Assembly: GCA_964447175.1 (NCBI GenBank)
Contig: CAYURP010000013.1
Location: 1-61,049, forward strand
DNA from: CAYURP01 sp964447175
GTDB taxonomy: Bacteria; Zixibacteria; MSB-5A5; SM23-73-2
DNA: 61,049 bases
Reading direction: 5' to 3'
The notes beneath the pieces were generated by a model, which was not told the DNA's origin, searched no databases, and worked only from the letters and a program-made list of their open reading frames with translations. Below are positions 1 to 8,202 of this stretch, piece after piece. Position numbers and translations under genes: made by a program. Positions within the stretch are counted from its first letter, which is position 1. Each line of letters starts with the position of its first letter.

Positions 1-59
1 TCGAACCTGGGACCCACTGATTATGAGTCAGTTGCTCTAACCAACTGAGCTATGGGCCC
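1..59 (-). tRNA. tRNA with CAT anticodon (Met or Ile2), 3' end cut by window edge
   Basis: Read on the minus strand it starts GGGCCCATAGCTCAG, has a D arm with GGTTAGAGC, and an anticodon stem ACTGA/TCAGT around the loop CTCATAA, giving anticodon CAT. The T arm begins (GGTTCGA) but the acceptor 3' strand lies outside the window. CAT can be elongator Met or the lysidine-modified Ile2. The loop CTCATAA occurs in both, so the identity is open. Confidence 0.93.
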
Positions 60-146
60 TTCTTTTATAAATTACGGCAAAATAAATGGCAAGTCAAGAA
101 AATTTTTCTCTACTTTTTCTTAATTCACCAAAGAGGATAATAAGAG

Positions 147-911
147 CTATATTTTCCTGGGCTCCGGTCCTTTATACTCGTAATTTATATCACTCAGCCT
201 TCGCATTGGTTTTTCCAGAGTCCTTTCCTCATAGGCATGCGCTACCAGCCCGGGAACACGGGAGATGATAAAAAATCCCTTGCCCAGCCGCCAGTCAAAT
301 CCCATATCCGAGATAACAGCCGCAATTGCTCCATCAACGTTTATGGGCAATTTCTTGCCGTTTATCTCCAGAAGCTCCTTCTCCACTGCTGAAGCCAAAT
401 CCATATGTTTTCCTGAGAATTTGAGCTTTTTTGCGATCTCAAAGAGTTTTACTGTTCTGGGATCGGTCTGGTGTAATCTATGACCAAATCCGGGAATCCT
501 TCTCTTCATGGAGGAAAAATCATTCACCAGACCCTTAGCCAAAGATGAAGCATCTTCTCCTTTTTGCACCCATTCTTGAAGAATCCTGGCGCATTGCTCA
601 ATAGCCCCGCCGTGCCAATCCCCTATGGTCAGAACACCGCCAGCAACAGCGGCATTCAAAGGGTTCCCCCCTGAGACTACAGTTCTTGTTCCTAAAACTG
701 ATGGAGGAGTAACACCATGATCTATACTGGATACCAAAATCGCCTCCATCATTTTACTTTGTTCCGGGCTGGGCAGCTCCCCTTTTAAAAGCAGGAAAAC
801 AGCCTGAGAAAAGGTAAGCTTTTCCATCATCTCGGCAATGTCATAACCCCTGACCCTTATCTCTCCGGGCTTAATCTCAGAGATATAGGTTTTCCATTTC
901 TCCTGATTCAT
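147..911 (-). CDS. Citryl-CoA lyase / short citrate synthase-family protein
   Basis: A 254-residue member of the citrate synthase superfamily. It is much shorter than citrate synthase (about 380-430 residues) and close to stand-alone citryl-CoA lyases, which cleave citryl-CoA to acetyl-CoA and oxaloacetate. The three family catalytic positions are recognisable: His100 in DWHGGA, His144 in PGFGHR and Asp193 in NVDGA. The start has a strong ribosome site (GGAGGTAGAAG then ATG) and a promoter lies 50-78 bases upstream. It stands alone, with a tRNA downstream and a divergent gene upstream, and no citryl-CoA synthetase or citrate lyase alpha gene is in the window. The family call is firm. Whether it works in a reductive TCA cycle, in citrate breakdown or on another acyl-CoA cannot be told from here. 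Confidence 0.85.
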   Translation of the reverse strand: MNQEKWKTYISEIKPGEIRVRGYDIAEMMEKLTFSQAVFLLLKGELPSPEQSKMMEAILVSSIDHGVTPPSVLGTRTVVSGGNPLNAAVAGGVLTIGDWHGGAIEQCARILQEWVQKGEDASSLAKGLVNDFSSMKRRIPGFGHRLHQTDPRTVKLFEIAKKLKFSGKHMDLASAVEKELLEINGKKLPINVDGAIAAVISDMGFDWRLGKGFFIISRVPGLVAHAYEERTLEKPMRRLSDINYEYKGPEPRKI

Positions 912-960
912 CTTCTACCTCCTGATGAAATTATCCTTCTTTCATAATAACACTGAAGTG

Positions 961-989
961 AAAATAGGAGTTAAAATTTTGTATGTCAA
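961..989 (-). promoter_or_regulatory. Sigma-70-type promoter for the citryl-CoA lyase gene
   Basis: On the minus strand TTGACA (989-984) is followed by a 17-base spacer and TATTTT (966-961). The predicted start near 953 gives a leader of about 40 bases that contains the GGAGG site. Confidence 0.6.
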
Positions 990-1009
990 CATTTGTTTTA
1001 ACCATCTTT

Positions 1010-1077
1010 GGAGTGTCAAGCTTTAGCTTGACCGGGTGAACCTAAAGGTTCACACTCCATTCTTATCCAAAGATAAG
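1010..1077. repeat. Structured intergenic module: closed three-way junction plus hairpin
   Basis: An outer stem GGAGTG/CACTCC (1010-1015 with 1053-1058) encloses two perfect 6-bp hairpins, TCAAGC-TTTA-GCTTGA and TGAACC-TAAA-GGTTCA. A fourth hairpin, CTTATC-CAAA-GATAAG, follows at 1062-1077. A partial copy of the GGAGTG-AACC-GGTTCAC part is at 18184-18206 in the opposite orientation, so this is a dispersed element. Confidence 0.6.
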
Positions 1078-1079
1078 TC

Positions 1080-1109
1080 TTGACAAAATATTCAGACAAA
1101 AGCTATAAT
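1080..1109 (+). promoter_or_regulatory. Promoter placed for a near-leaderless mRNA
   Basis: TTGACA (1080-1085), an 18-base spacer and a perfect TATAAT (1104-1109). Transcription should begin near 1116, and the ATG of the next gene is at 1118. No ribosome-binding sequence lies between them. Confidence 0.7.
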
Positions 1110-1117
1110 TATTTCAA

Positions 1118-1600
1118 ATGGACTGGAAAGAACACCTCAAAAGGATCAAAGCTAAGGCTGAGGAAAACTTAGAGAAAGAGGAGGCTGAAGCTGAGGTTAT
1201 GGCTTTATATCTGGTTGATAAGATCGAGGAATCCAGAGAGATTTTGAGGGAATTCGCATCAGTTGCTAAATCCAGGGTAAAACTTACAAACCAGAGACAC
1301 AAAAAGATCGATCCGGACACCGGAGAAGCTTATTATGCTGGTGGAGTTTTGTTTCTTGTCCGGAAAAAAACAGGTCTTTTTGGTCAGTTCTTTAGAAAAA
1401 AAGAAGAACCCTTGATAGCCAGGATAAGATTCCCCCATCCCATAGCCATCATGAACCAGGAAGGTTTTGAGGACTCCATAGAATTTATCTATTCCGACAC
1501 TGAAAAAAAGACCACAATTAATGAGTTCAATTCTGAATGGTTAAAACAAAACCTGGAAGTAGCATATTCACTCTTCATAAACGAACAGAAAATAATCTAA
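1118..1600 (+). CDS. Uncharacterised 160-residue soluble protein
   Basis: I do not recognise the family. The first 55 residues are highly charged and probably form a long helix rich in Lys and Glu. The rest looks like a compact alpha/beta domain with no signal peptide, membrane segment or cysteine pair. The start is chosen because the ATG falls about two bases after the predicted transcription start of a TTGACA-18-TATAAT promoter, so the mRNA would be leaderless. The gene is alone, with hairpin-bearing spacers on both sides. It is supported as a gene by a strong promoter and an uninterrupted frame. No function is proposed. Confidence 0.7.
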   Translation: MDWKEHLKRIKAKAEENLEKEEAEAEVMALYLVDKIEESREILREFASVAKSRVKLTNQRHKKIDPDTGEAYYAGGVLFLVRKKTGLFGQFFRKKEEPLIARIRFPHPIAIMNQEGFEDSIEFIYSDTEKKTTINEFNSEWLKQNLEVAYSLFINEQKII

Positions 1601-1653
1601 TATTGTGCTGGGCTATGAACCCTGGCTATGAAAATGCAAATCACTGATTTTTC

Positions 1654-1678
1654 GTAGGTCGGGCACCCCTGCCCGACC
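1654..1678. repeat. Intergenic hairpin of the CTAC family
   Basis: GGTCGGGC (1657-1664) pairs perfectly with GCCCGACC (1671-1678) across a 6-base loop. On the minus strand the 3' arm runs into CTAC, as in the hairpins near 22046, 40224 and 42347. It sits between two co-directional genes and lacks a T run, so it is not a typical terminator. Confidence 0.55.
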
Positions 1679-1715
1679 ACTTCTTTACAATTCTCATATC
1701 TCTTCAAATAAATTC

Positions 1716-1743
1716 TTGACAACCAGTTATTCAAAACTATATT
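1716..1743 (+). promoter_or_regulatory. Promoter for the FAD-binding protein gene
   Basis: TTGACA at 1716-1721, a 16-base spacer and TATATT at 1738-1743. Transcription would start near 1750, about 30 bases before the ATG at 1782. Confidence 0.55.
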
Positions 1744-1781
1744 AAAAGTTTAAATAAAGTAATTTAAAGCATTTTGAAAAT

Positions 1782-2519
1782 ATGCTTAATAAATCGATTG
1801 TAGACACAGCCGCCAAATTAGTTGGCGAGAAGAATATGAAGCTGGAGCTGGATAGAGTTTATGCTTTTCCAGAGGATCCAGAGACCATTCCTGATCTGGT
1901 GAAATTAGCTACAAAGGAGAAATTCAAAATCATTCCCGTTGGGGCTGAGACTAAAATCAAGTATGATGATATCCTCTCAGGAAATGAACTCATTTTGAGC
2001 ATGTCCAAGCTGAACCATATAAAAAAGGTCGTGCCGGATGATCTTTATCTGATAATTGAGCCAGGCTTTCTGCTTAAAGACCTGAATAAATCCCTTAAAT
2101 CTCATAATGTTTTCTATCCATTGGCACTGGAGGATCAGAAGGGAACAGTAGGTGGAAGCATAGCTTATGCACTTGAGGGAAAAACCAAAGATCAACAGGT
2201 GCTGACCAAAGATTTCATTCTGGGCGTTCAGGTAATCCTCTCATATGGTGAGATTCTGAATGCGGGAGCCAGGGTTTTCAAATCGGTGACCGGATACGAT
2301 CTGCCCAGGCTTTTCCTCGGGTCCTGGGGTACCCTGGGAATCATCACCGAGGTGTCCTTAAGAGTACATCCATTAGGGAGAAAAAGCGATTACGAAAACG
2401 TAACCCTTCTTGCTCCAGTAAGAAAAAATCTGGATAAATTAAAAGATGATTCCAAAAACAAATTAAATACCCGCATAAAAAAGGAGCTTGACCCTCAGGG
2501 AATATTCATGGAGCTGTAA
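1782..2519 (+). CDS. FAD-binding oxidase of the GlcD/GlcE type, lacking most of the C-terminal domain
   Basis: 245 residues carrying the PCMH-type FAD-binding domain seen in glycolate and D-lactate oxidases. Visible signatures are the FAD-binding stretch with GTVGGSIA (about residues 125-132) and the GYDLPRLFLGSWGTLGIITE block (about 167-186). After HPLGRKS the protein jumps almost directly to the usual family ending, LDPQGIF. Full-length GlcE is about 350-400 residues, so the substrate or cap domain is missing in one piece while both ends are kept. No iron-sulphur partner (GlcF) is nearby. It may be a compact variant that binds FAD with a partner subunit, or a deletion derivative. The ribosome site is weak. 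Confidence 0.75.
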   Translation: MLNKSIVDTAAKLVGEKNMKLELDRVYAFPEDPETIPDLVKLATKEKFKIIPVGAETKIKYDDILSGNELILSMSKLNHIKKVVPDDLYLIIEPGFLLKDLNKSLKSHNVFYPLALEDQKGTVGGSIAYALEGKTKDQQVLTKDFILGVQVILSYGEILNAGARVFKSVTGYDLPRLFLGSWGTLGIITEVSLRVHPLGRKSDYENVTLLAPVRKNLDKLKDDSKNKLNTRIKKELDPQGIFMEL

Positions 2520-2587
2520 TTTAAAAAAACACAAACGGACATACTAGCGACTGTTCAATTTATGAACATCCTCGGGGAGGACTTAAA

Positions 2588-3379
2588 ATGGATGAGAAGA
2601 CATTGAAAAACGCATTGAAGAAAATCGCTCAACCTGACAAAGGAAAAATGATACAAGGGTTGAAAGAAATCGAGCCTGAAATACTTAAAATGAAGGAAAA
2701 AGAGTTTAAGGAGACTGTTTTTGCTGTAAGCTCCCTTTTTTACGTAGATCCAATTGAAAGACCCGACCTTCAGGAAATAGTGGATAAAGCCACCCAGATT
2801 ATTGCCAGTTTGAAAGGGAAAAGCTTCCCCTATCTTTTCTCAATGATGCTTGATTCAGATTTTAAAAAGGATTTTAACATAGCCAAAACCTTCGGCCTGA
2901 TAGGTGAAGAGGCAATCCAGCCTCTTTTGGATGCCTTCAAAAAATCAGAAGATCAAGCCCAGCGCACATTTATACTTTATGCCCTGGGTAAAGTAAAAGT
3001 TCCACAGGTAAAGATGGCACTCCCCATACTGATCAAGTCATTGGAAGACGAAAACAGGGAGATCAGAGATTCAGCCGCCCGCACCATCGGAAAGACCATG
3101 GAGGTAATACCTCCTGACCAGTTAGTAAAAGATGAGAAATCCGAAATCTTTGAAAACCTGGTTAAAAAGCTTTCCGATGAAGAGGCAGGAGTGAGGAGCA
3201 AATCTATTAGAAGTTTGGGAAAAATGGCTAAGTTCAATTTTCTGGATGAGGAACAGATCAAAAGATTAAAAGAAATTGTGGATCGCACCCTGGGAATAGA
3301 TGAAAGCTATCAATGGGATAGAGCGTATATCGTGAGAAAAGAGGCGCAGCAAATCTCTGATTTACTAAAAGAGAAATAA
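2588..3379 (+). CDS. HEAT-repeat scaffold protein
   Basis: 263 residues made almost entirely of alpha-helical pairs. At least three recognisable HEAT-like units lie in the middle and C-terminal half, for example LPILIKSLEDENREIRDSAA and the similar SDEEAGVRSKSIRSLGKMA. It has no signal peptide and no catalytic motif, so a cytoplasmic protein-protein interaction role is likely. GGGGAGG lies 9 bases before the ATG and supports the start. It is preceded by the FAD protein and followed by amrS on the same strand, with gaps of 68 and 135 bases, so joint transcription is possible but not shown. Confidence 0.75.
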   Translation: MDEKTLKNALKKIAQPDKGKMIQGLKEIEPEILKMKEKEFKETVFAVSSLFYVDPIERPDLQEIVDKATQIIASLKGKSFPYLFSMMLDSDFKKDFNIAKTFGLIGEEAIQPLLDAFKKSEDQAQRTFILYALGKVKVPQVKMALPILIKSLEDENREIRDSAARTIGKTMEVIPPDQLVKDEKSEIFENLVKKLSDEEAGVRSKSIRSLGKMAKFNFLDEEQIKRLKEIVDRTLGIDESYQWDRAYIVRKEAQQISDLLKEK

Positions 3380-3514
3380 GCAATCTGCTTTCTAAAAGAG
3401 CAGGGCATTTTCAAATTCCAAAATCCCTTTGCAATTAACACCTGAAACAATATAATAGTTTTGGTTGAGAATATAAGTTGTCAGGAAGATATCTCATCTT
3501 CCTAAAACGTAACA

Positions 3515-4555
3515 ATGGCTAAAATAAATACATCTTTTAAAGAGGCACTCTTTTACGAGAAACTTCAGGATAAAAAGGTCAGGTGTAACATATGTCAAAG
3601 AAGGTGTGTTATTAAAAATGATGACAGAGGATATTGTCTGACCCGTTTAAATCAGGATGGAAAGCTTTACACTTTGATCTACTCTCAGGTGGCTTCCTGG
3701 GCAGTCTCGCCCATTGAGAAAAAGCCGCTTTATCATTTTTATCCCGGATCGGAATGGCTTTCTTTGGGAACTTTGGGCTGCAATTTTCGCTGTCCGGGTT
3801 GTCAGAACTGGGAAATAGCCCACGATGAAGTTGAAATAAATAAAATAAAAACTGAAACAATCACACCCAAACAATCCATTGCACTGGCAAAAAACCACAA
3901 TTGTAAGGGGATCTCCTGGACCTACAATGAGCCCACAGTGTGGTTTGAATATACCCTAAACAGTGCAAAATTAGCCAAGCGGAATAATCTCCTGACCAAC
4001 TATGTAACCAATGGATTCATCACACCGGAGGCTTTAGATACGCTTGCTCCTTATCTGGATGCTTTAAGAGTGGACATAAAGGGATTCTCCAAAAATGTAT
4101 ACCAGAGCATGTGTCACATCTCAGATTTCAAGGGAATTCTGGAAGTTACTAAAAGAGCCAAGAGTAAATGGGAAATGTGGGTGGAAATTGTAACCAATGT
4201 TACTCCAGGATACAATGATGATGAAGCCCAATTAAAGCATATAGCTTCCTGGATAAAAAAGGACTTAGGCCAGGATACTCCCTGGCATATAACCAGATTC
4301 ATCCCCCATCTGGATTTATCGCACATTCCGACTACACCGGTTTCCATCCTGGAGAGAGCCAGGGAAATTGGATTGGAACAAGGTCTTTTATATGTTTATC
4401 TGGGCAATGTTTTTGACCATCCAGCGGAAAACACCTACTGCCATCAATGTCAAAAACTTCTGGTGAAAAGAAAGGGACTTTATATAACAGACAACAAAAT
4501 TAAACAGGGAAAATGCAGCTTTTGCGAGACAAAAATCCCTGGAAGATTTGACTAA
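3515..4555 (+). CDS. amrS: AmmeMemoRadiSam system radical SAM enzyme
   Basis: 346 residues. The radical SAM motif C-x3-C-x2-C is CNFRCPGC at residues 89-96 and would hold the 4Fe-4S cluster that cleaves S-adenosylmethionine. An N-terminal cysteine set (CNICQRRC near residue 24 and GYC near 40) and a C-terminal set (CHQC, CSFC) are typical of the AmrS branch of PflA-like activases. AmrS usually occurs with Memo and AMMECR1 proteins, and neither is in this window. The stop is followed after two bases by the ATG of a second radical SAM gene, so the two are very probably cotranscribed. A perfect AGGAAGA/TCTTCCT hairpin (3483-3503) lies just before the start, which lacks a clear ribosome site. Confidence 0.88.
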   Translation: MAKINTSFKEALFYEKLQDKKVRCNICQRRCVIKNDDRGYCLTRLNQDGKLYTLIYSQVASWAVSPIEKKPLYHFYPGSEWLSLGTLGCNFRCPGCQNWEIAHDEVEINKIKTETITPKQSIALAKNHNCKGISWTYNEPTVWFEYTLNSAKLAKRNNLLTNYVTNGFITPEALDTLAPYLDALRVDIKGFSKNVYQSMCHISDFKGILEVTKRAKSKWEMWVEIVTNVTPGYNDDEAQLKHIASWIKKDLGQDTPWHITRFIPHLDLSHIPTTPVSILERAREIGLEQGLLYVYLGNVFDHPAENTYCHQCQKLLVKRKGLYITDNKIKQGKCSFCETKIPGRFD

Positions 4556-4557
4556 AA

Positions 4558-5664
4558 ATGGCTGAGTGTATCAACTGTGGTAAAAAGTCCATCCTGATCT
4601 CCGCCCCTCTGAGACTCTGTTCGGATTGTATTAGAAACGATTTCAAAAACGTTCATAACCATATTCAAAAGGTTCATTCTGACATCAGGAAAAAGTTCAG
4701 ACTCCCTGCTACTCCACCAATAGATGCTGACGGAAAAAGATGTAATCTTTGCATCAACCAGTGCCAGATCAATGAAGGGGAAAAAGGCTACTGTGGATTG
4801 AGAAAAAACGAGAATGGAAAACTTTCAGGCGGTGGCATAAAAAACGGTAATTTGAGCTGGTATTACGATCCCTTACCCACCAACTGCGTAGCTGACTGGG
4901 TATGTGCTGGTGGATCAGGAGCTGGATTTCCGACCTATTCTTATTCTGAGAAAGCTGAATATGGATACAAAAACTTAGCCATTTTTTATCAGGCTTGCTC
5001 CTTTGATTGCCTTTTCTGCCAGAACTGGCACTTTCGGCAAAGCATTTTCTCAGAGAAAACAATTTCAGCTAATGAACTTTCAGATTGCGTGGATCCCCAA
5101 ACCTCCTGCATCTGCTATTTTGGTGGTGACCCAACACCCCAGTTGATTCATGCGCTCAAAACCTCCCGTTTAGCTCTGGAGAAAAATAAAGACAGAACTG
5201 TCCGTATCTGCTGGGAGACCAACGGTGCTATGAATCAAAAGCTTCTAAGAAAAATGGCTGAGTTTTCTTTGAAATCGGGCGGATGCATCAAATTCGACCT
5301 GAAAGCTTTCGATGAGAGCTTGAACATAGCATTGTGTGGTGTCACCAATAAAAGGACACTTGATAATTTCAAATTCCTCTCAAAGTTTATTGAGAAAAGA
5401 CCTGATCCACCTTTTCTAATTGCCAGCACACTTTTGGTTCCAGGATATGTGGACATAGAAGAAGTAAAAAAGATCGCCAGGTTTATTGCTGAACTTAATC
5501 GAGAGATCCCTTATTCGCTTTTAGCATTTTATCCCTGCTTTTATATGAGCGATCTGCCCACCACCTCCAGAAAGCATGCTCAGGAAGCAAAAGAATTAGC
5601 ACAGAATGCTGGATTAAAAAGGGTGAAAATCGGTAACCTCCATCTTCTTGGAGATGACTATTAG
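4558..5664 (+). CDS. PflX/PflA-like radical SAM protein (COG1313 type)
   Basis: 368 residues. The cluster motif is CSFDCLFC (Cys147, Cys151, Cys154). Upstream are a CxxC pair near residue 4, another near 21, and CNLCINQC at 62-69, a layout known from uncharacterised homologues of pyruvate formate-lyase activase. It begins two bases after the stop of amrS, so translation is likely coupled. The pairing of two different PflA-like enzymes is notable because no glycyl-radical enzyme or Memo/AMMECR1 partner is nearby. The radical SAM call is firm and the substrate is unknown. Confidence 0.85.
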   Translation: MAECINCGKKSILISAPLRLCSDCIRNDFKNVHNHIQKVHSDIRKKFRLPATPPIDADGKRCNLCINQCQINEGEKGYCGLRKNENGKLSGGGIKNGNLSWYYDPLPTNCVADWVCAGGSGAGFPTYSYSEKAEYGYKNLAIFYQACSFDCLFCQNWHFRQSIFSEKTISANELSDCVDPQTSCICYFGGDPTPQLIHALKTSRLALEKNKDRTVRICWETNGAMNQKLLRKMAEFSLKSGGCIKFDLKAFDESLNIALCGVTNKRTLDNFKFLSKFIEKRPDPPFLIASTLLVPGYVDIEEVKKIARFIAELNREIPYSLLAFYPCFYMSDLPTTSRKHAQEAKELAQNAGLKRVKIGNLHLLGDDY

Positions 5665-5770
5665 TTCATGTCTGATATAATGTTAAGACACAAACGAACA
5701 CCGATCCAGATTTCCTAAAATCAAAATTGGACTAAACACTTTTTTCCTATATTCTCAAAATTTTTTCAAA

Positions 5771-5818
5771 AATGTTCCCACAAATATCGGGTTTGTTCCC
5801 TTTTTGTCAGTGGAACAA
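5771..5818. promoter_or_regulatory. Three TGTTCC-type sites upstream of the zinc-ribbon gene
   Basis: TGTTCCC occurs twice in direct orientation about 21 bases apart, and GGAACA follows in inverted orientation. Two helical turns between direct copies plus an inverted copy is the arrangement expected of a repressor or activator site. No regulator is identified, so this is a motif observation only. Confidence 0.3.
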
Positions 5819-5908
5819 AAAAATGTTGACTTCATTTTGAAGTTTCGTTTATTTGTGTTTTGGTAATATTAGAGAAACGATTGAATCCTTTTGAAAAGGG
5901 GATGTATT

Positions 5909-6574
5909 ATGAAAAAATGTCCTGAATGTAAAGAAGAAATTGAAGATGGGGCTCGCAAATGTAAACTTTGTGGAAGTCCCACAACAACGTGGTTGCTTTT
6001 ATGGGAGGGAATTAAGGATGTCGTTCAGTTTGCAACCTTCATAGGAGCTATTCTGGTATTAGTTTTTATGTTATTGAGCAATTTAATAATGCAAGCTCAA
6101 GTGAAATTGTCGAGGGAAGCAATAGAGTTGACGAGAACATCGATAACGAAAGACTTTATGGAGTTTATCGAAGAAAAACGTCCTCGAATAGAAATAGCCA
6201 CTACGAAAATCGATATAAGCGACACAAGTTGGATTTTCAATTTTCGTTTGACTAACAAGGGATTTGCAGATGCAGAAGACGTGCTGATTAACTTCTTCTT
6301 AAAATATGAAGATACTCCAAATGATACCTTAGTGCACACACCTATGCGTCTATTCAAAATAAGCCAGGCGACACCTTTGAACCAGCCTTGGGTCATCCAC
6401 GGACCAATAAAAAGAATGAATTTAACATGCTTCGTCGAAGTCAGATACTCTTGGATTATGCAAGATTTAAATTACATAGGAAAGGAATATTTCCGTTACA
6501 TTTATGATGAGAAGAAGGGAGAATATAACAGTTATATCCTCCGTAAGGACGGTATTGGGAGACTGTGGAAGTAA
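5909..6574 (+). CDS. Zinc-ribbon membrane protein of unknown function
   Basis: 221 residues from the ATG at 5909. The TTG at 5891 is rejected because AAAAGGGGA, the ribosome site, lies inside that extension. The N-terminal zinc ribbon has two CxxC knuckles, CPEC and CKLC. One hydrophobic segment follows (about residues 35-62), then a charged helix and a C-terminal domain that looks like a beta-sandwich. This suggests a cytoplasmic metal-binding head and a domain across the membrane. Its neighbour downstream is a secreted trypsin-like protease, in an AT-rich patch beside gene remnants, so both may be acquired. I do not recognise the C-terminal domain. Confidence 0.7.
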   Translation: MKKCPECKEEIEDGARKCKLCGSPTTTWLLLWEGIKDVVQFATFIGAILVLVFMLLSNLIMQAQVKLSREAIELTRTSITKDFMEFIEEKRPRIEIATTKIDISDTSWIFNFRLTNKGFADAEDVLINFFLKYEDTPNDTLVHTPMRLFKISQATPLNQPWVIHGPIKRMNLTCFVEVRYSWIMQDLNYIGKEYFRYIYDEKKGEYNSYILRKDGIGRLWK

Positions 6575-6729
6575 TGTGGATGGATGTGAGATTCTTGAAT
6601 CATCATTCACAGAGGTGTTGTCTTCAGGTTTTTTTAAATTTTGTCACGTGGGATTTTATTCTTGACTTAAGAAATATTATAAATTATTCTTGACATAGTT
6701 TAGAAAAAAGTTTAAGCCAGGAGGCTATT

Positions 6730-7545
6730 ATGTTAAAGATAAGAAATTTAGTTTTTGTCATAGTTCTTATTTTGTATGGATTACTTGTTGTCTACGTCAC
6801 ACCGCTTTTTGCTGACGATGTGAAGCTGCGTGATAATATTGGGCGTGCAAAACAGTCAGTGTTCCGGCTAAAATTTACAAATGGTACTTATACAGGGACA
6901 GGTTTTATGATAAATTCTTTAGGTAATATGTTGACTTGCGCCCATGTAGTAGATAGCTCGGCAGACAATTCTGGTAAATATGTTCAAGATTTGCTTGCAG
7001 AAAATTATATCAGGTTAACAATACAAGGTTTGGTTGACACAAATATCACTCTCGACGTAGTTACGTTCGATGTCACTGTTGATACAGTTATTCCCAACTT
7101 AGACCTGGCAATTCTAACGTTAAATTTAAAAAAACCACATTACAAAGAAACTGAACAGGTCCCTATCGTTAGGTCTGTTTTTATGAGCTTCTTCAACTCG
7201 GATAGCATATGGGAAGGTCAAGAAGTATTCACTTGTGCTTATATCAAGGATAAGTTTCCAATTCCTAAACCGATAATAGCTAAAGGGATGATAAGCACTA
7301 TAAGGAATGATTTTTACGACCCCAGAATGAAAAACAGTGTAAATATTCTCCAATTAGATCTCAATATTTCAAGGGGAAATAGTGGTGCACCGATATTTCT
7401 ACCTGATAATGGTAGGGTGATTGGCATACTTGATTGGGGTATTTTTGGAGATTCAAAATGGCAAACTGGCTACGCTGTGGCTCTCTCTACTAATCAAATT
7501 GTAGATAAGCTTAAAGAATTAAAAATTTCTTTTGATTTTAAATAG
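6730..7545 (+). CDS. Secreted trypsin-like serine protease
   Basis: 271 residues with an N-terminal signal or anchor segment (residues 5-27, ending near LFADD). The catalytic triad of chymotrypsin/Deg-type proteases is complete: His72 in TCAHVV, Asp125 in NLDLAIL and Ser218 in RGNSGAP. There is no PDZ domain, unlike DegP/HtrA, so it is a minimal protease probably acting in the periplasm or outside the cell. AGGAGG lies 8 bases before the ATG. It follows the zinc-ribbon membrane gene by 155 bases. Target and regulation are unknown. Confidence 0.87.
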   Translation: MLKIRNLVFVIVLILYGLLVVYVTPLFADDVKLRDNIGRAKQSVFRLKFTNGTYTGTGFMINSLGNMLTCAHVVDSSADNSGKYVQDLLAENYIRLTIQGLVDTNITLDVVTFDVTVDTVIPNLDLAILTLNLKKPHYKETEQVPIVRSVFMSFFNSDSIWEGQEVFTCAYIKDKFPIPKPIIAKGMISTIRNDFYDPRMKNSVNILQLDLNISRGNSGAPIFLPDNGRVIGILDWGIFGDSKWQTGYAVALSTNQIVDKLKELKISFDFK

Positions 7546-7864
7546 CTGGATTACTTTTTGTCAAATATTAAAACCACCCCTTGATTTTTTTTAAATATTT
7601 AAAAAATCTTTCCACTTAAAAATTCAATCCAATGTCAATAGCACGATACCGAGCTTCGAAATCGTGCTTCACTTTTGTAGACACCCACATTTGCTGCATT
7701 GATAAAAGAATTTCCCGCTTCCCCAACACAAATACAACGGGATTCCCTATCCACACATATAGATAGGGGGCGGTTATCGATATATACTAACGAGTTAGCT
7801 AAAACCGGAGTTAAAACCCCCTTTAATCCCCTTTGTCAACTGTGTGGTAGTTAGCTGTAGTTAA
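7546..7864. other. Intergenic stretch with two hairpins, no gene
   Basis: No open frame with coding character was seen. It holds AGCACGAT/ATCGTGCT around a 13-base loop (near 7640-7670) and CCCTATC/GATAGGG (near 7745-7770). The sequence immediately before the symporter remnant is not symporter-like, so the break point of that decayed gene is near 7865. Confidence 0.4.
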
Positions 7865-8179
7865 TTGTTGGGGGCAGTTGCATTCATATTAGCTCTCACA
7901 GAGAAGTCGCTAGTCTACTGGCTGGTTTTATATGCCTGGGCTGGATTGGGCTCAAGTTTCGGACCAGCGATTTTCTTAACTTTGTGGTGGAAAAAGGTGA
8001 CCAAGCAGGGAATTTTAGCTGGAATGATCGGAGGAACACTAACGGTCCTCATCTGGTATAATATCCCGGCTTTAAAAAATTTCCTCTATGAACTAATCCC
8101 CGGATTTATCGTGTCTTTTATTTTAGTTGTTATGGTTAGTCTTCTCACCCAAAGTAGAAATCTTCATAGAAGAAATTAA
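7865..8179 (+). pseudogene. C-terminal remnant of a sodium:solute symporter (PutP-like)
   Basis: About 100 residues with three hydrophobic segments matching the end of SSS-family symporters, including the FGPAIFLTLWWKKVTKQG block and the following GGTLTVLIW helix. The family is normally about 480-550 residues, so roughly four fifths of the gene is missing. The frame opens with TTG and no ribosome site. Heptamer repeats follow directly. It is best read as a deletion remnant. Confidence 0.72.
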
Positions 8180-8202
8180 ATAGAAGCATCCCCTTTTTCC
8201 TA

